Assembly (NCBI GenBank): GCA_022316685.1
Contig: JAKJHU010000307.1
Coordinates: 176,160-240,159 of the forward strand
Reading direction: 5' to 3'
Length of the DNA stretch: 64,000 nucleotides
Origin: Progne subis subis
Lineage: Eukaryota; Chordata; Aves; Passeriformes; Hirundinidae
Positions 10,315 to 22,760 of this stretch are shown here, piece by piece. The stretch's first letter is position 1, and each line of letters starts with the position of its first letter. A program made the position numbers and the translations under genes. The notes beneath the pieces are model-generated. The model saw only the letters and a program-made list of their open reading frames with translations, did not search any database and was not told the origin of the DNA.

Positions 10315-11424
10315 TTGATGTGTCTGGCTGTTTCTCCCTCTAATTCACAATGGACACACCTAAAAAATTATTGCAAAATAAAGTGGATTTTTCAAAGGCT
10401 ACAATTTCAAAGTTAATTTTTCTAAACCCTTCTCTCTTTTCCTCTGCAGCTGGACAGGGACACATTCCAAGGGCTGGTTTGGTTCTCTGCTGGCTGGAGT
10501 TTTGTCTACTGGCAGCTGTTTCTCTCTATCCAAGCCTTGTCCCTGCTAGTGCTCCCAGAGCCCAGCCCAGCCCTGGGGGATCAGCTCTGCCCTGCACACC
10601 CCTCCCAGCACAGGGCACTGCCCAGGGGCAGCTCCCTGGCAGCAGGGCCTTAAGGGCAGCTCAGACAGAGATGCTGCAAGCCAAGGTGCTGCTGGTGCTG
10701 TCTGTAGGTCGAGGAGGGTGAGGAGGCACTTTCTGAGGGAGCTGTGAGGCAGATCTGCTGATGCCCAGGGTGACAGTGCAGGAGTCTCAGTGACACAGAC
10801 AAACCTGACAGCCCCTTTGCCTTTCCTTTATGAGAAAGCTGAGAGCAGCCCTAGACATGCAGCACCATCTCCACAGCAGGAGGAATCTGCCCTGGTGGGG
10901 GTCGCTCCTTCCACCTCCAACTTCTCCCCAGAGTCCATGGGGAGATCCCAGGCAGGCTGAGAGCTGCCCCTGGCAGGTGGCAGATGCCCTGGCCTGGCCA
11001 AGAGCCCTCAGGGCTGCAGGAGCTGCTCTGCACGACAGCCCTGGGCATCCCTGGCTGCAACCCCAGCTTCAGCCCCTGCAGCCATCCCTGGCAGCAGGAG
11101 CCGTCCTGCCCTGTCCCTCTGATGGTGCCCAGGGCAGCCGTGCTCTGGAGCACATCCTCTCCCAAAGCAGAAAGGGCAGCAGAGCCATCCTTACAGTCAT
11201 GTCAGTCCTGTCCTGGGTCAGCTTGAGGAGATCCCTGCAGCCAGAGACTTACTGTGTCAGGAGTGGTGATGATTTCTCCACGAAGACACTCAGAATTTTC
11301 AAAAGCTGTGGAGATTTCTCTGAATCATCTCACAATTGTCCTTCCAGCTTCAATAAGCTTCTCTCTACTTCACTGCTCTCATATACCTGCAGGCAGTGCC
11401 CACAACCCTACTGGGCTGGGAGAG
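10315..11424. other. Upstream flank of the receptor, no gene recognised
   Basis: Mostly GC-rich non-repetitive sequence. Open frames are short and unlike known proteins. A noncoding upstream exon of the receptor cannot be excluded from sequence alone. Confidence 0.35.
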
Positions 11425-13245
11425 GAGCTGCTCCTCAGGAGAAATGTCTTTTTGAAACTCTTCTTGGTTGTCAGGAGCTGCCTCTGTGCCTGGAGACCAG
11501 CCCAGAGCAGTAGCACAGACAGAGCACAAGGACTTTAATGAGTCTCTTGGGGCTTTCGTGTTGTTTGCAATGCTGTCAGTCCCTGAGAGTGTTTAAAAAA
11601 ACTTTTCAAGAATTCAAAGTGACTTTGAAACTCCAAAGGTTCTTGAAGTTTTAATGGATCCCACTGAGGGACATGACTGAGAAAGTGTCCCCAGGTTCCA
11701 GCTGGAGCAGAACACTGCAGGCAGTGATGACAGGTGGGGACAAACAAGGCAAAGGTGTCTCTGATGCTCAGCAAACCTGCATGTGTTTCAGGAATGCAAA
11801 GGGCCAAGGCCTGAGCCCCAGCCCTGGCCAAGGCAGATCCTGTCCCTCCCTCAGTGCTCAGGGCTCTTCCCAGGACACTGGGATGTGGGGATGTGCAATG
11901 CCAAGGGCAGCACCATGGGGCGGCCCCTGCCAGGCTGCTGAGCAGGGACAAGGAGGCAATGAGGCCCCAGGCCTGCCAGGGTCCCTTGTCTCCTGCTCAT
12001 GGCTCAGGCCCAGGGCCAGCAGCCATGGCCCAAGTGCTGCAGGAGTTGGCTGTGTCAGGGCCTTTCAGCTGCTGCCCATCGCTGTGCCCTCTCCAGCCCA
12101 GGCTGTCCTACGGTGTCCATGCCCTGCGCCTCTGTCCCTGCAGGCTGTCGTCATCCCCCGGCTGCCCCACCTCGCTGGCCCCTTCCTTTGCTGACAGCTC
12201 TGTGTCCTGCCTGCCTCTGCCTGGGCCACACAAAGCCTTGGGCATGAAACCAGGAGGGTTAATTCAACTTTTACCGTGCTTATGAAATTTCAGGAACAAG
12301 GCATGCATGGCCTGTTTTCCCATCAAGAACAATTGGAAGGCAAGTGGAAGACACGTGGCTCAAGAGTGCAGTGATAGAAAAAAAGAAGTGAATCTGGGAA
12401 CTTTTGGTGGGTTTTATGGTAATGGCTCATGTAGTTGCTGTATGTAACTATCACTCTTTTAAAATGACATGTCCATGTAAGGTTTTGAATTATCACACCT
12501 CAGACCTCAAGCCTGATAGGTGATGCCCTCTTAATTGCAAATTAGGTTTAAGGATCCTTATTCTGGTATTTCGGAGATTTGGTTACAGCAGGACCTCACA
12601 GATTCAAGGGGTCTACTGTGACACCTCATAAGAACCAAAATCCTTTTTTGACACAGCAGGGCCACATGGAACCAATGGTCCATTGGGATACCACAGATCC
12701 AAGGAGACCATTGCGACACTCTGGAACCTCATGAAGACCAGGGGCCCTTGTGACACTGAGAAATCTCATGGAATCAAAAGTACAGTGTGAAAGAGAAAGG
12801 CTTCATGGAACCAGGAGCCCACTGTTACACTGTGGGGCTCTGTGGAACCACGGGGACCGCAGTGACATTGCAGGGCCTCTCCTCAGTGGAGACTCTTCTG
12901 ACACTTTGGGACCCCCTGGAACCAAGGGGCCATTATAGCATGGCAGGGCCTCATGGAATCAAGGGGGCTACGGTGAACACTGTGGGTCTTCATGGGATGA
13001 AGGTCCAATCTGACACCGTGGAACCAAGGACACCATTGTGACACCATGGGGCATCATGGAACCCAAGGTCCATTGTGACACAGCAGGGCCTCATGAAACC
13101 CTGGAGGCCATTTGTACACCTTGAGGCCCTGTGAAACCAAAGGGCCACTGTGGCACTTCAGAGCCTTGTGGATGAGCCAAAGGGCCATAGTGACACTGTG
13201 GGGCTTAATGGAACCATGGGGCAATTGAGGCACTTTGTTGCACCA
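11425..13245 (+). repeat. Direct segmental duplication, copy D1
   Basis: Matches 20548-22378 in the same orientation, from the TCCTCAGGAGAAATGT block to the ~37-bp array. By eye the middle (11700-12300) is almost identical to 20830-21400. D2 then runs into a CR1 fragment, D1 into more array. Confidence 0.85.
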
Positions 13246-13760
13246 TTGAACCAATGAGAACAATGTGACACTGCAGAGACCCATGGAGCTTAGGATTCAT
13301 GAAATAGCACGGGAACCCATAGTACCAAAATGTCCATTATGGCCTTGCAGGCTTCATGGATTCCTGGAGACTATTATGAAATTTTGAACTTACACTATTA
13401 TGAAACTTTTATCCAAAAGGCTCTGCAGGATCTTGTGGATCCAAGGAGACCCCTTTGACAGCCTCATGGAAGCAAAGGACCATTTTGACACTGCAGGACC
13501 TCATGCAGCCCAGGGGCCATTGTGATCCTGAGGAGCTCAATAGAACCAAGGGATCACTGTGACACTGCAGGACTATATGAAACACAGAGACCACTGTGAC
13601 ACTCTGCGGCCTCATGGAACCAAGGGGACCATTGTGACACTATGGGGGCCCACAGAAACATGGGGCCAGTGTGACACAGTGGGGCCTCGTGAAACCAAGG
13701 ATCCAGTATGACACAACCATTGTGAACACTCTGAGGTCCCGTGGATCCAAGGGAGCAGGG
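12590..13760 (+). repeat. ~37-bp degenerate repeat array (block 2)
   Basis: More than 25 diverged units around GGGCCTCATGGAACCAAGG and CCATTGTGACACTGC. Part of it is shared with 21715-22378 through the D duplication. Confidence 0.8.
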
Positions 13761-13774
13761 AACAGCTCTGGTTG

Positions 13775-14261
13775 GCTTGGCCTGACTGACTCAACTGACC
13801 TTGGCATGTTGAGGGTCTCTTCTCATGTACCCCTGAAACATCGTGACTCCGTGCATTCCTTCCTACAGAAAAGAACCTTCCCTTCTGCCCAGGCACCCAT
13901 GGCCAAAATTGGTACTTCTCCAAAATTCACTGTAAGCAAGGGTTTCTCCCAGACAAAAGCTGCCATGACCCATAGGTCTGGCTTGCCTTGGCCCCTGGTG
14001 GTCACCTCTAATCTGCCCTTGAAATACTGGGGATCAGTGTTTTCCTTCCTATGGGAAGAACGGGCTTCTTAAGCAGGTGTTCATGGCTGAAATTGGGATT
14101 CTGCCTCCAAAATTCCATATATATGAGATACAGAATCCAAAATATTTATTCCATTGCTCCCAGACAAAACTGCTGGGACACAGAGCTCTGGTTTGCCTTG
14201 GCCTCTCCTGGCTGCCATTTATCAGCCCCTGAAACACTGGGGCTCTGTGCTTTCTTTCCTG
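13775..14261 (+). repeat. ~210-bp tandem repeat, two units plus a partial unit
   Basis: Unit boundaries at the CTTGGCC blocks near 13775, 13985 and 14196 give a spacing of 210-211 bp. Shared parts include TTTCCTTCCTATGG, CCCATGGCCAAAATTGG-like and CTCCCAGACAAAA. A further diverged unit lies at 14655-14885. Confidence 0.75.
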
Positions 14262-14610
14262 TGGAGACTATGGTGACACTTCAGGCCCTCCTGGATCCGA
14301 GGGACCATTGTTATACTGTGGGAATTCATGGAACCACGGGGATCAGTGTGGCACTGTTGGGCTGCATGGTCCCAAGGGGCCAGTGTGGAGCAGCAGGGCT
14401 TTGTGGAACCACGAGGCCATTGTTGCATTACAGGGCCTGGTGGAACCAAAGGGCCATTGTGATCCTGCAGGGCACCATGGATCCATGAAGACCCCATTAT
14501 GGCATTTCAAGGCCCCATGGAATCATGGAGACCATGGTGACACCAAAGGGCCCCACAGAACCAAAGGGCCATTGTGACCCTGCTGGGCCTCATGGAAGCA
14601 AGGAGGGATG
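14262..14610 (+). repeat. ~37-bp degenerate repeat array (block 3)
   Basis: About nine units in the plus orientation, placed between two stretches of the ~210-bp repeat. Confidence 0.75.
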
Positions 14611-14654
14611 GAACTTATCTTGCTGCTTTGGGCTCCCAGGGGCCACCTGACAGG

Positions 14655-14885
14655 TCCATCTGATCTTGGAATGCTGAGGGCTGCCTCTCATCATGGTGGG
14701 CTTAGTGCTTTCCTTCCTATGGAAAGGAATAATCTGTCTTCCCTGGTGCCTGTTGCAAAACTTGACACTCCCCCTGAAAAATTCCCTCTATGCAAGGGTT
14801 GTCCCAGACAAAACAGCTGCCAGGAGAGAGAGCTCTGGCTGTCCTTGGCCTCTGGTGGTCACCTGTCATCTCAAGGAAGCCCTGA
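14655..14885 (+). repeat. ~210-bp repeat, isolated unit
   Basis: Matches the 13775-14261 units, including TGCAAGGGTTGTCCCAGACA and CCTTGGCCTCTGGTGGTCAC. Confidence 0.65.
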
Positions 14886-16190
14886 GGAAGGGATTTAAAC
14901 AGGTTTGACTACTGGAACATCAATGAGTCTCTCATCCTCTGAAAAACTCAGATGCTCTTCTGATCATATGTGTCTTTTTTTTTTTTTTTTCCATTGTTTA
15001 TTATATATCAAATATTATTTCCAGCTAAAAAAATATTTTTATTATCACTCTGTCAGTGTTATTTGATACAAAACAACACTACATGCAGATCCAGGTCACC
15101 TGCATAAGCAAATCAAGAACCCAGTAGGAATGATTTGTCCCTGCTCCCACCTGTCCCTTCTCCTCTGGAGCTGGAGGTGCAGCCCCAGCACTTGGAGGGC
15201 TCCAGGGGTCACAAGCTAACCTCAAACACAGAGAACTCGTGGACCCTGGGGTGCTTTTCTTGGCCCCTGCACGCTCACACAGGCTGAGATGGACACTGAT
15301 GGTTTCTGTGCCAGGCTCTCTCAGCCCAGCCCAGCTCCCTCCAAGCTCTGCCAGCTGCCCTGAGCTCTCGGCAGCACCAAGGGCCTCTCCCCAGCACAGC
15401 CCAGCCGGCTCTGGCCCCACAGCTCTGCTCAGGGCAGGCTGCTCTGGGCAGGGGCCCCACGGCCTCAGCCCCTCGCAAGGGCACAGCAGCAGCTGCAGCT
15501 CAGAGAGGGCTCAGCCCCAGCCATGGGGGAAGGTGCCTGGCCAAGGGAAAAGGAGGCTCCCTGTGTGCCCTGCTCTCCTCTCCAGGACATCCTGAGAGCT
15601 CTGCAGCCCCTGCTGCCATCCCATCTGCCCAGGCCAGCACAACAGCCCCGGCCTTGTGGCCCTCAGGAGCTGTTCCTGCTCCAGGCCCAGGGCCCATCCC
15701 AAAGCTGGGGCAGCCAGAAAGCTGTGCCCATTTCTGGTCATTCCTGACATGATGAGAATAGGTCAGCAGCAACCTGGTGGTTGTAATGAATTTTACTTTT
15801 CCAAAGTCCTGTTCCTGAAGTCTTCAGCTGAGAAATTTGTTGACAAAAGCTCATTAACATTTGTTGAAAACACCAAAACTTGACAAACCCCTGGGAATCG
15901 TTCACGTCTTCAATTCTTCTGTGGTTAATTAGAAGTTTCAGCAGTTTTCAGGAGTGTATTCAAAGTGAATGTAGTACATTTAAAACAATGAAGAAATAGA
16001 TGGTTTGTCGTGTTTAGGTTTCTTTTCCTATTTATAGATAGATATCAGCGATCCCAGTTGATATTGATCCCCAGCACCTCCTAGTGCAGTCTGAATAGAT
16101 CTGAAAATCCAGACCCTTCATGGCTGACAATCAATCACACTTTGTCCCTACCCCCACCCCACCCTTTCCCTCATCCAACCCCTGGGACTC
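14886..16190. other. No gene recognised; mixed AT-rich and GC-rich DNA
   Basis: 14975-15070 is T-rich then AT-rich; 15120-15720 is GC-rich with open frames on both strands but no recognisable product; 15780-16190 is AT-rich. Confidence 0.35.
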
Positions 16191-16196
16191 AGAGCA

Positions 16197-16470
16197 GCTG
16201 TGGAATGGAGTCACATCCAGGGGTGTCCCCAGGGCTCAGGACTGGGACCAGGTCAGTTAAATCTCTTGATGGATGATCTGGATGAGAGCATCGAGGGCAC
16301 CCTCAGTCAGTTCCCAGTGAGCCCAGGCTGGGTGGGAGTGTGGCTGTGCTGGAGGGCAGGAAGCTCTGCAGAGGGATCTGGACAGGCTGGAGCCATGGGC
16401 CCAGGACAATTGGATGAGGTTCACCAAGGCCAAGGGCCGGCTCCTGCCCTGGGCTCACAACCACCCCAAA
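16197..16470 (+). mobile_element. CR1 LINE fragment (RT C-terminal part)
   Basis: The conceptual reading GCPQGSGLGPGQLNLLMDDL, followed by DESIEGTLSQF, matches the CR1 reverse transcriptase region before and at the FADD box, then decays. Confidence 0.75.
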
Positions 16471-16579
16471 TCCCTGGCTGTGCCCTGCCCCTGATCCCCA
16501 CAGCCTGTCCTGTTCCCTTCATCCGTGCATTGCCAGGGACTTTCTGGGACAAGAGAGCTCTGCTCTGGGTCCACAGTGC

Positions 16580-17004
16580 CACATTGAGCCCTTTGCTTCC
16601 ATGAGGCCTTGCAGTGTCACAGCGGTTTCCTTGGTTCCATGGGACTGCCCTGTGACACAATGGCCCGTTGGTTCCATGAGGTCACAGAGAGCCACAATGG
16701 CCCCTTGCTTTTATTGGGCTCCCCAGGATCACCATGGCCCTGCTGGTTCCACAAGGCCTGTCTGTGTCACCCTGGGCCCTTGTTCCATGGGTACCTGTAG
16801 TGTCACAATGGCTTCTTCCTTCCATGAGACCTGGCAAGGTCACAATGGTTACCTCAGTTCTCTGAGGCCCTGTGGTGTCACAATGGCCCCTTGGTTCCAT
16901 GGGCACTCCAAGAATGGTCTCGATGCTTCCATTTGGCCCTGCAGTGTCACAATGGCTCTTTGGTTCCTCAAGGTCCTGCAGAGCCCCTTGATTCACAAGG
17001 CCTC
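16580..17004 (-). repeat. ~37-bp degenerate repeat array (block 4), minus orientation
   Basis: Reads TGGTTCCATGAGGCCCTGC and GTGTCACAATGGCCCCTTGG, the reverse complement of blocks 1-3. It continues after the LTR insertion at 18262-19197. Confidence 0.75.
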
Positions 17005-18260
17005 TGTCGTGGTTTGGGTTCATGAGTTGAGATGAGGACTAGTAGAAAAACATACTAAGGGCAAAATAGGTTCAAATTTAAAGGTATAAAGTAAATTCAT
17101 TATTAACAAAGTCAGAGGAAGATCATGAGAAGTAAAAGAAGCCTTTAAAATATCATTTTTGCCCCTCAGACTCCTCCTCTTTGCCACGAATAGTGCAGGG
17201 AGACAGGAAGTGGGTTTTTTATCAGTTTATCACCTGAGATATTTTTGTTTGCTCAGGGAGAGGAGTTTTTCTTCTGCTATGTCATGAGTCACTGCCACAG
17301 CCAGTCTTTCCAATGCTGTTGTGGTGTGGGACACTTCTTCATAGGGTGCAGTCTTTTAAGGATAGGCTGCTCTAGTTTGGCAGGAAAGGTCCTCTTTCTT
17401 TATTTCTGGGGGCAAGGGCCCTCTCTCTCTGTTCAGGTCTCTCACTGGATCACAGTTTCCTCTAGCATCGACCTGCTCCAGCATGAGCACTTTTGCCACA
17501 GGCTGCGAGTGGATCACTGCATATGCCAAGGACTTCATGTATTACAGAGGGACAGTTTGTTTCACAATGGTCCTCACCACGGTTTGCAGAGAAATTTTAG
17601 CTCCAACTCTTAGAGCACCTCCTTCCCCTCCTTTTCCACTCACCTTGGTGCTGCCGTGTTTTCTCTTACATGTCTCCACTTCCTCCTCTTCTCTATCTAA
17701 AAGAAGAATCGCTGCCTGTAGGTACCATTGCCAACAAGTTCCACTAATTCAAAGATTCTTGCAGCATCTTGTAGTGCCAAGTGGTTGATTTTGTGTAATT
17801 TCCATGCTGGAAAACCACCCTTCATTTTTCACTATTGGCCATGCGACTGCTGCGGCGTTTGTGCTATTTAATGCCTTTCTTCATGTGGGGCACCGAGATG
17901 GAGAAGCTGCCATCGCTGTCCCTGCCCTCCTGCCTGTGCCATGGCTAGCTAGGGGCGGCCAGGCAGGCAAGGCTCATTGTGGGCCACACCAAAATGGTGG
18001 TGGCTGCGGGTCACTGCGGGCCATGCTGGGCTGTCCCTGGGAAACCCCTGGAAACAACTGTGCATATGCTGTTTTGATTTCCTTCCTTAAATATGTCATT
18101 ACAGAGGTGTTACCAACTTCTCTAATTTGGCCGGCATCATGTCCGTCTTCAGAGCAATCAGAGAATTGCTCTACTCTGCATGGTGGAAGTTTCCAATAGC
18201 TTCTTATAGAAGCCACCTCTGTGGCCTCTCCTGCTACCAGAAACCAGGCCACGTAAAACA
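17005..18260 (+). mobile_element. 1.25-kb solo LTR of the TGTC(A/G)TGG family
   Basis: Starts TGTCGTGGTTTGGG and ends CACGTAAAACA. Flanks are GGCCTC (16999-17004) and AGCCTC (18261-18266), a six-base TSD with one transition. It carries the TTATAGAAGCCACC and CTGCTACCAGAAACC blocks near its end that are typical of this family as I know it. It interrupts a ~37-bp array. Confidence 0.85.
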
Positions 18261-19197
18261 AGCCTCAGAGTGTCATAATGGTTTCCAAAATTCCATGAGG
18301 CCCTGCTGTGTTACAGTGGTCTCTTTTGGCTCCACAGTATCACAATGGCACCTTGAATTCATGAAGCCCTGATGTATGGATTGGCACCTTGATTCCATTG
18401 GGCGCCTCATTGTTACATGAGTTCTTAGTTCCATGGAGCCCTGTAGTGTCACAATGATCTCCTTGGTTCCATGGTGGCACAGTGTCACAAGGCCCCAGAG
18501 TGTCACAATGGCCCCTTGCTGCCCTGAGGCCGTGCAATGTCACAATGGTCTCGTTGGTTCCCTGAGGCCCTGCAGTTCCACAATGGCCCTTTGGTGTCAC
18601 AAGGCCTTGAAGTGTCATCATAGGCTCAGCAGGTTCCCCCGCCAGATCACCATGGCCTCCTTGGTTCCATGAGGAACCGTTGTGTGCCAATGGTATCCTT
18701 GGCTCCAGAGTCAGAATGTCCTTGTGGTCTCCCCCACAGTGTCACTATGATCCCCTTGATTCCATGAGGCCCTTCTCTGCTACAATGATATCTTGGTTAT
18801 ACAAGGCCCTGCAGTGGAACAATGGCTCCTTGTTTCCAGTGGGTCCTGAAGTGTCCTAATGGTCTCCATGCTTCCATGAGAGTCCACAATGTCACAATGG
18901 ACTTTTGGTTCCATGAGGGTTCATACTGCCAGCAACAGTCTCCTTGTTTCTACAGTGCCACCATGGACCCTTTGTTCCATGAGGTTCAGTGGTGAAACAT
19001 GGACACCGTGATCCCATGAGGTTCTGCAGTGTCACAATGGACTCCTTGGTTCTGCAGCCCTGCTGTGTCACCATGGACCCGTAGTTCCATGAGGTTCCGT
19101 AGTGTCACCATGGTCCCTTTGGTTCCACAAGGCCTTGCTGTGCCACAATGGCCCCTTGGTTCCATGAGGTTCTGTACTGTACACAGATTCTCCTTGG
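18261..19197 (-). repeat. ~37-bp degenerate repeat array (block 5), minus orientation
   Basis: The continuation of block 4 after the LTR. About 23 diverged units. Confidence 0.75.
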
Positions 19198-19629
19198 TGT
19201 GGGAGGACAGATTGTAAAGAGAATAGAGATAGTGCTGAAGGCAATCTCACCCCTGATAAATTGCAGCTGTACTAATTCCCAAGAGTGGGAACAGCCTTGC
19301 CCTTAACACATCCCAGCTATGTCCAATGAGAGTGAGTGTTATAACACAGTGGGTGAGCTGGGCAAGAGTCAGTTGGAGTCTGCAGGCTGTGCTGTGAGGA
19401 AGAAGGGTCAAGCAGGTGTGTGAGGGACAGAGAGGGTTGGGCAGTGATGCAAGGGACAGGAAAGAGTTAGCCAGTCCTGCAGGGGCAAGAGAGAAGGAGC
19501 CAGAAGGCTGCGTATAGCTGCCTGTGGGTAGAGAGAAAGATATAAGAGGTTTTAGATAATAGAGGACTGACACCTGTGTCAGTCATGACTCCACTGTTAA
19601 CTGGTGCCCCCTGTGAGGACTGGGCAACA
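19198..19629 (+). mobile_element. Candidate class II ERV LTR
   Basis: TGTGGGAGGACAG...GGGCAACA, with TATAAGAGG near 19540 and a PBS-like site five bases downstream. The start resembles the minus-strand LTR pair near 55868 and 59243 (TGTGGGAGATTAGGG). The LTR start is a judgement; no TSD was found because only the 5' side is recognised. Confidence 0.55.
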
Positions 19630-19634
19630 ATGAA

Positions 19635-19652
19635 TGGTGACCCTGACATGAT
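19635..19652 (+). promoter_or_regulatory. Primer binding site resembling tRNA-Trp
   Basis: TGGTGACCCTGACATGAT differs from the tRNA-Trp complement used by alpharetroviruses at two positions, both transitions at CpG sites. Confidence 0.65.
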
Positions 19653-20547
19653 CCTGGCAGATGACTACAGACCAGTGAGACAGTGAGATGGTGGAGCCCA
19701 GCTGAACTGAGCCAGGTGGGTCAAGAGCCTGAAGATCAGAGCAGGGGAAGAGAGTCTGAGAGCAAAATAGGGAGACCTGAGAGCCTAAAAATCCAGATGA
19801 ATTGCAGACAGGTGGACCTAAGAGCTTGAAAGCAATGTAGGCAGAACTGAAAGCCCAAGAGTCTGAATAACTTATGAGACACTGACCCCAAGGCCGCAGT
19901 TTGTGGGATCCTGGGGCAGCACTTGCCAGTGTTCACAGCAGCAATGCGTAGCTAGAAGTGGCAGCAGAGCTTTGAGAAGGTGGAGTTGGAGCGGAACAAA
20001 AGGAATGTAAGAAAAGCTTGGAGTGACCAACTAACGCAAAAAAAAAATGGAGGTGACCAAACTCCAAGAGAAGAAATGTCATGATAATGAGTTTGGAACT
20101 GTATGAGGGAAAGTGTTGAAAAAAACTATACAAGAAGGAGAGTAACAGCAAGCAGAGATGTTGCTTCAGCCAACAGAAGAACTGAAATTGCAGAAGACAA
20201 AAGCAACAAAAAGTGAAAAAGAAGCAAGAGAATTTACTAAAGCAGCAGTGGGAGCTAGAGACAGATTAGTTTTATTTTTCAGTTCAATGTGTTTATTTGC
20301 TGGTGAAATATACATATTGTATGCAAAAGTTAAGGTTCCATAGGCATAGATACCAGTAGGCATTAGGACAAAAGCTAATATCCCATGTATGAGAATGATG
20401 TCCTTTACTGTTAAGAACAAAACTAAACCAAAACAAACAAAGAAGAGAGAGTAAACAATTACAGAGAAAGGAACAGAAAAGGTAGTTCTGCCACTGTAAA
20501 CTTTCACTCTGAGTCTACCTTTAAGATAATACAGTTGTCCCATCTGA
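19653..20547 (+). other. Probable ERV leader and decayed internal sequence
   Basis: Purine-rich sequence downstream of the PBS-like site. A 61-codon frame at 20158-20343 has a charged, Lys/Glu-rich N-terminal part and a hydrophobic C-terminal part; no retroviral domain was recognised. It may be the remains of gag or unrelated DNA. Confidence 0.35.
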
Positions 20548-22378
20548 AGGAGAATTTCTCCTCAGGAGAAATGTATTTTTGAAACCTTTCTTGGTTGCCA
20601 GGAGCCCAGCCCAGCTCAGCAGCACAGACACAGCACAAGACCTTTAATGAGCCACTCATGGATTTAGTGTTGTTTATATTCAACTTTGTCCCTGAGAGTA
20701 TGTTCAAAAAACTTCTCAAGAACTCAAAGTTAAGTTGAAACATTGAAGTTTCCTAAAGTTTTAATGGGTCCCACAGAGCAACCCAACTGAGGAAACTTTC
20801 TCCAAGTTCCAGCTAGAGCAGAACACTGCAGGCAGTGATGACAGGTGGGGACAAACAAGGCAAAGGTGTCTCTGATGCTCAGCAAACCTGCATGTGTTTC
20901 AGGAATGCAAAGGGCCAAGGCCTGAGCCCCAGCCCCTGCCAAGGCAGATCCTGTCCCTCCCTCAGTGCTCAGGGCTCTTCCCAGGACACTGGGATGTGGG
21001 GATGTGCAATGCCAAGGGCAGCACCATGGGGCGGCCCCTGCCAGGCTGCTGAGCAGGGACAAGGAGGCAATGAGGCCCCAGGCCTGCCAGGGTCACTTGT
21101 CTCCTGCTCATGGCTCAGGCCCAGGGCCAGCAGCCATGGCCCAAGTGCTGCAGGAGTTGGCTGTGTCAGGGCCTTTCAGCTGCTGCCCATCCCTGTGCCC
21201 TCTCCAGCCCAGGCTGTCCTACGGTGTCCATGCCCTGCGCCTCTGTCCCTGCAGGCTGTCGTCATCCCCCGGCTGCCCCACCTCGCTGGCCCCTTCCTTT
21301 GCTGACAGCTCTGTGTCCTGCCTGCCTCTGCCTGGCCACACAAAGCCTTGGGCATGAAACCAGGAGGGTTAATTCAACTTTTACCATGCTTGAGAAGTTT
21401 TAACATGGGAACAGGGCATGCATGGCCTGCTTTCCCAGCAAGAACAGTTGGAAGACAAGTAGAAGACATCTGGCTCAAGAGTGAATTGATAGAAAAACAC
21501 AAAGAGAGAATCTGGGAACTGTGTGTGGGTTTTATGGTAATGGCTAATTTGTAATACACATCTAGCAAGTCTATAGAAGTAACACTCTTTTTGAATCATA
21601 TGTCCATGGAAGGTTATGAGTTATGACCTCAAGCCTAAATAAGTGATACCATCTTAATTGCAAATTTGTGATCAGGACCCTTATACTAATAATTGGTAAA
21701 TTTGGTTACAGCAGGTCCTCACAGAATCAAAGGTTCTTCTGTGATACCTTTGAACATCATGGAAGCAAAATCCTTTTTGACATAGCAGAACCACATGGAA
21801 CCAATGGTCCATTGTAATATTGCAGATCCAAGGAGACCATTGTGACACTCTGGAACCTCATGGAGACCAGGGGCCCTTGTGATACTGAGAAACCTCATAG
21901 AATCAGAGGTACAGTGTGATAGAGAAAGGCTTCATGGAACCAGGAGCCCATTGTTACACTGTGGGGCTCTGTGGAACCAAGGGGACCACAGTGACATTGC
22001 AGGGCCTCATGGAACAATGGAGACTCTTCTGACACTTTGGGACCCCCTGGAACCAAGGGGCCATTATAGCATGGCAGGGCCTCATGGAATCAAGGGGGCT
22101 ACAGTGAACACTGTGGGTGTCCATGGGATGAAGGGTCCATTCTGACACCGTGGAACCAAGGACACCATTGTGACACCATGGGGCATCATGGAACCCAAGG
22201 TCCATTGTGACACAGCAGGGCCTCATGAAACCCTGGAGGGCATTTGTACACCTTGAGGCCCTGTGAAACCAAAGGGCCATTGTGGCACTTCAGAGCCTTG
22301 TGGATGAGCCAAGGGTTTCATCATGATACTGTGGGACATAATGGAACCAGGGGACAATTGATGCACTTTGTGGCACCA
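20548..22378 (+). repeat. Direct segmental duplication, copy D2
   Basis: Partner of 11425-13245. Differences are mainly single bases and short indels; the downstream end is replaced by a CR1 fragment at 22379. Confidence 0.85.
21715..22378 (+). repeat. ~37-bp degenerate repeat array (block 6)
   Basis: Same units as block 2, within duplication copy D2. Confidence 0.75.
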
Positions 22379-22760
22379 TCCTCCTTCCAGTCCTTCTCGG
22401 GGATGGGCTCACATTGGCACCTCCAGTCCTCTGGGACCTCCCTGCTGAGCCAGGACTGATGAGAAATGATGGAGAGCAGCTTGGTGAGCTCATCCACCAG
22501 CTGCCTCATTCCCCTAGGATGGATCCCATCAGGTCCACAGATGCCTGTGAGCATCTGAGGGGCTCAGCAGGTCACCAGCTGCTTCCTCCTGGATGACAGG
22601 GGGGCTGTTCTGCTCCCTGTGCTCATCTACCAGCTCAGGAGAACACTTGTCCTGGGGACAACCTGTCTGATTGTTGAAAATTGAGTCAAACAAGGTGTTA
22701 AGCAGCTCAGCCTTTTCCTTATCTCTAGTTACTATATTCCTCACAGCATCCAATAAAGAC
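22379..22760 (-). mobile_element. CR1 LINE fragment, minus strand
   Basis: Minus-strand readings include EKAELLNTLF, NSPPVIQEEA and PDGIHPRGMRQL, which correspond to the N-terminal part of the CR1 reverse transcriptase; the plus-strand CR1 at 41134-41346 shows the equivalent EKAEVLNAFF, GPPVIQEEA and PDGIHPR. Confidence 0.85.

Noticed and set aside
11673..12194. 173-codon frame preserved in the D2 copy (20835-21305)
   Set aside because: D1 and D2 are nearly identical DNA, so frame preservation carries no evidence of selection; no recognisable protein.
13775..14885. Known ~190-bp finch centromeric satellite
   Set aside because: The measured period is about 210 bp and no sequence comparison could be made; length similarity alone is not enough.
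20158..20343. Small gene with a charged N-terminus and hydrophobic C-terminus
   Set aside because: Short, downstream of an LTR and PBS-like site, no homologue recognised; chance frame or ERV remnant.
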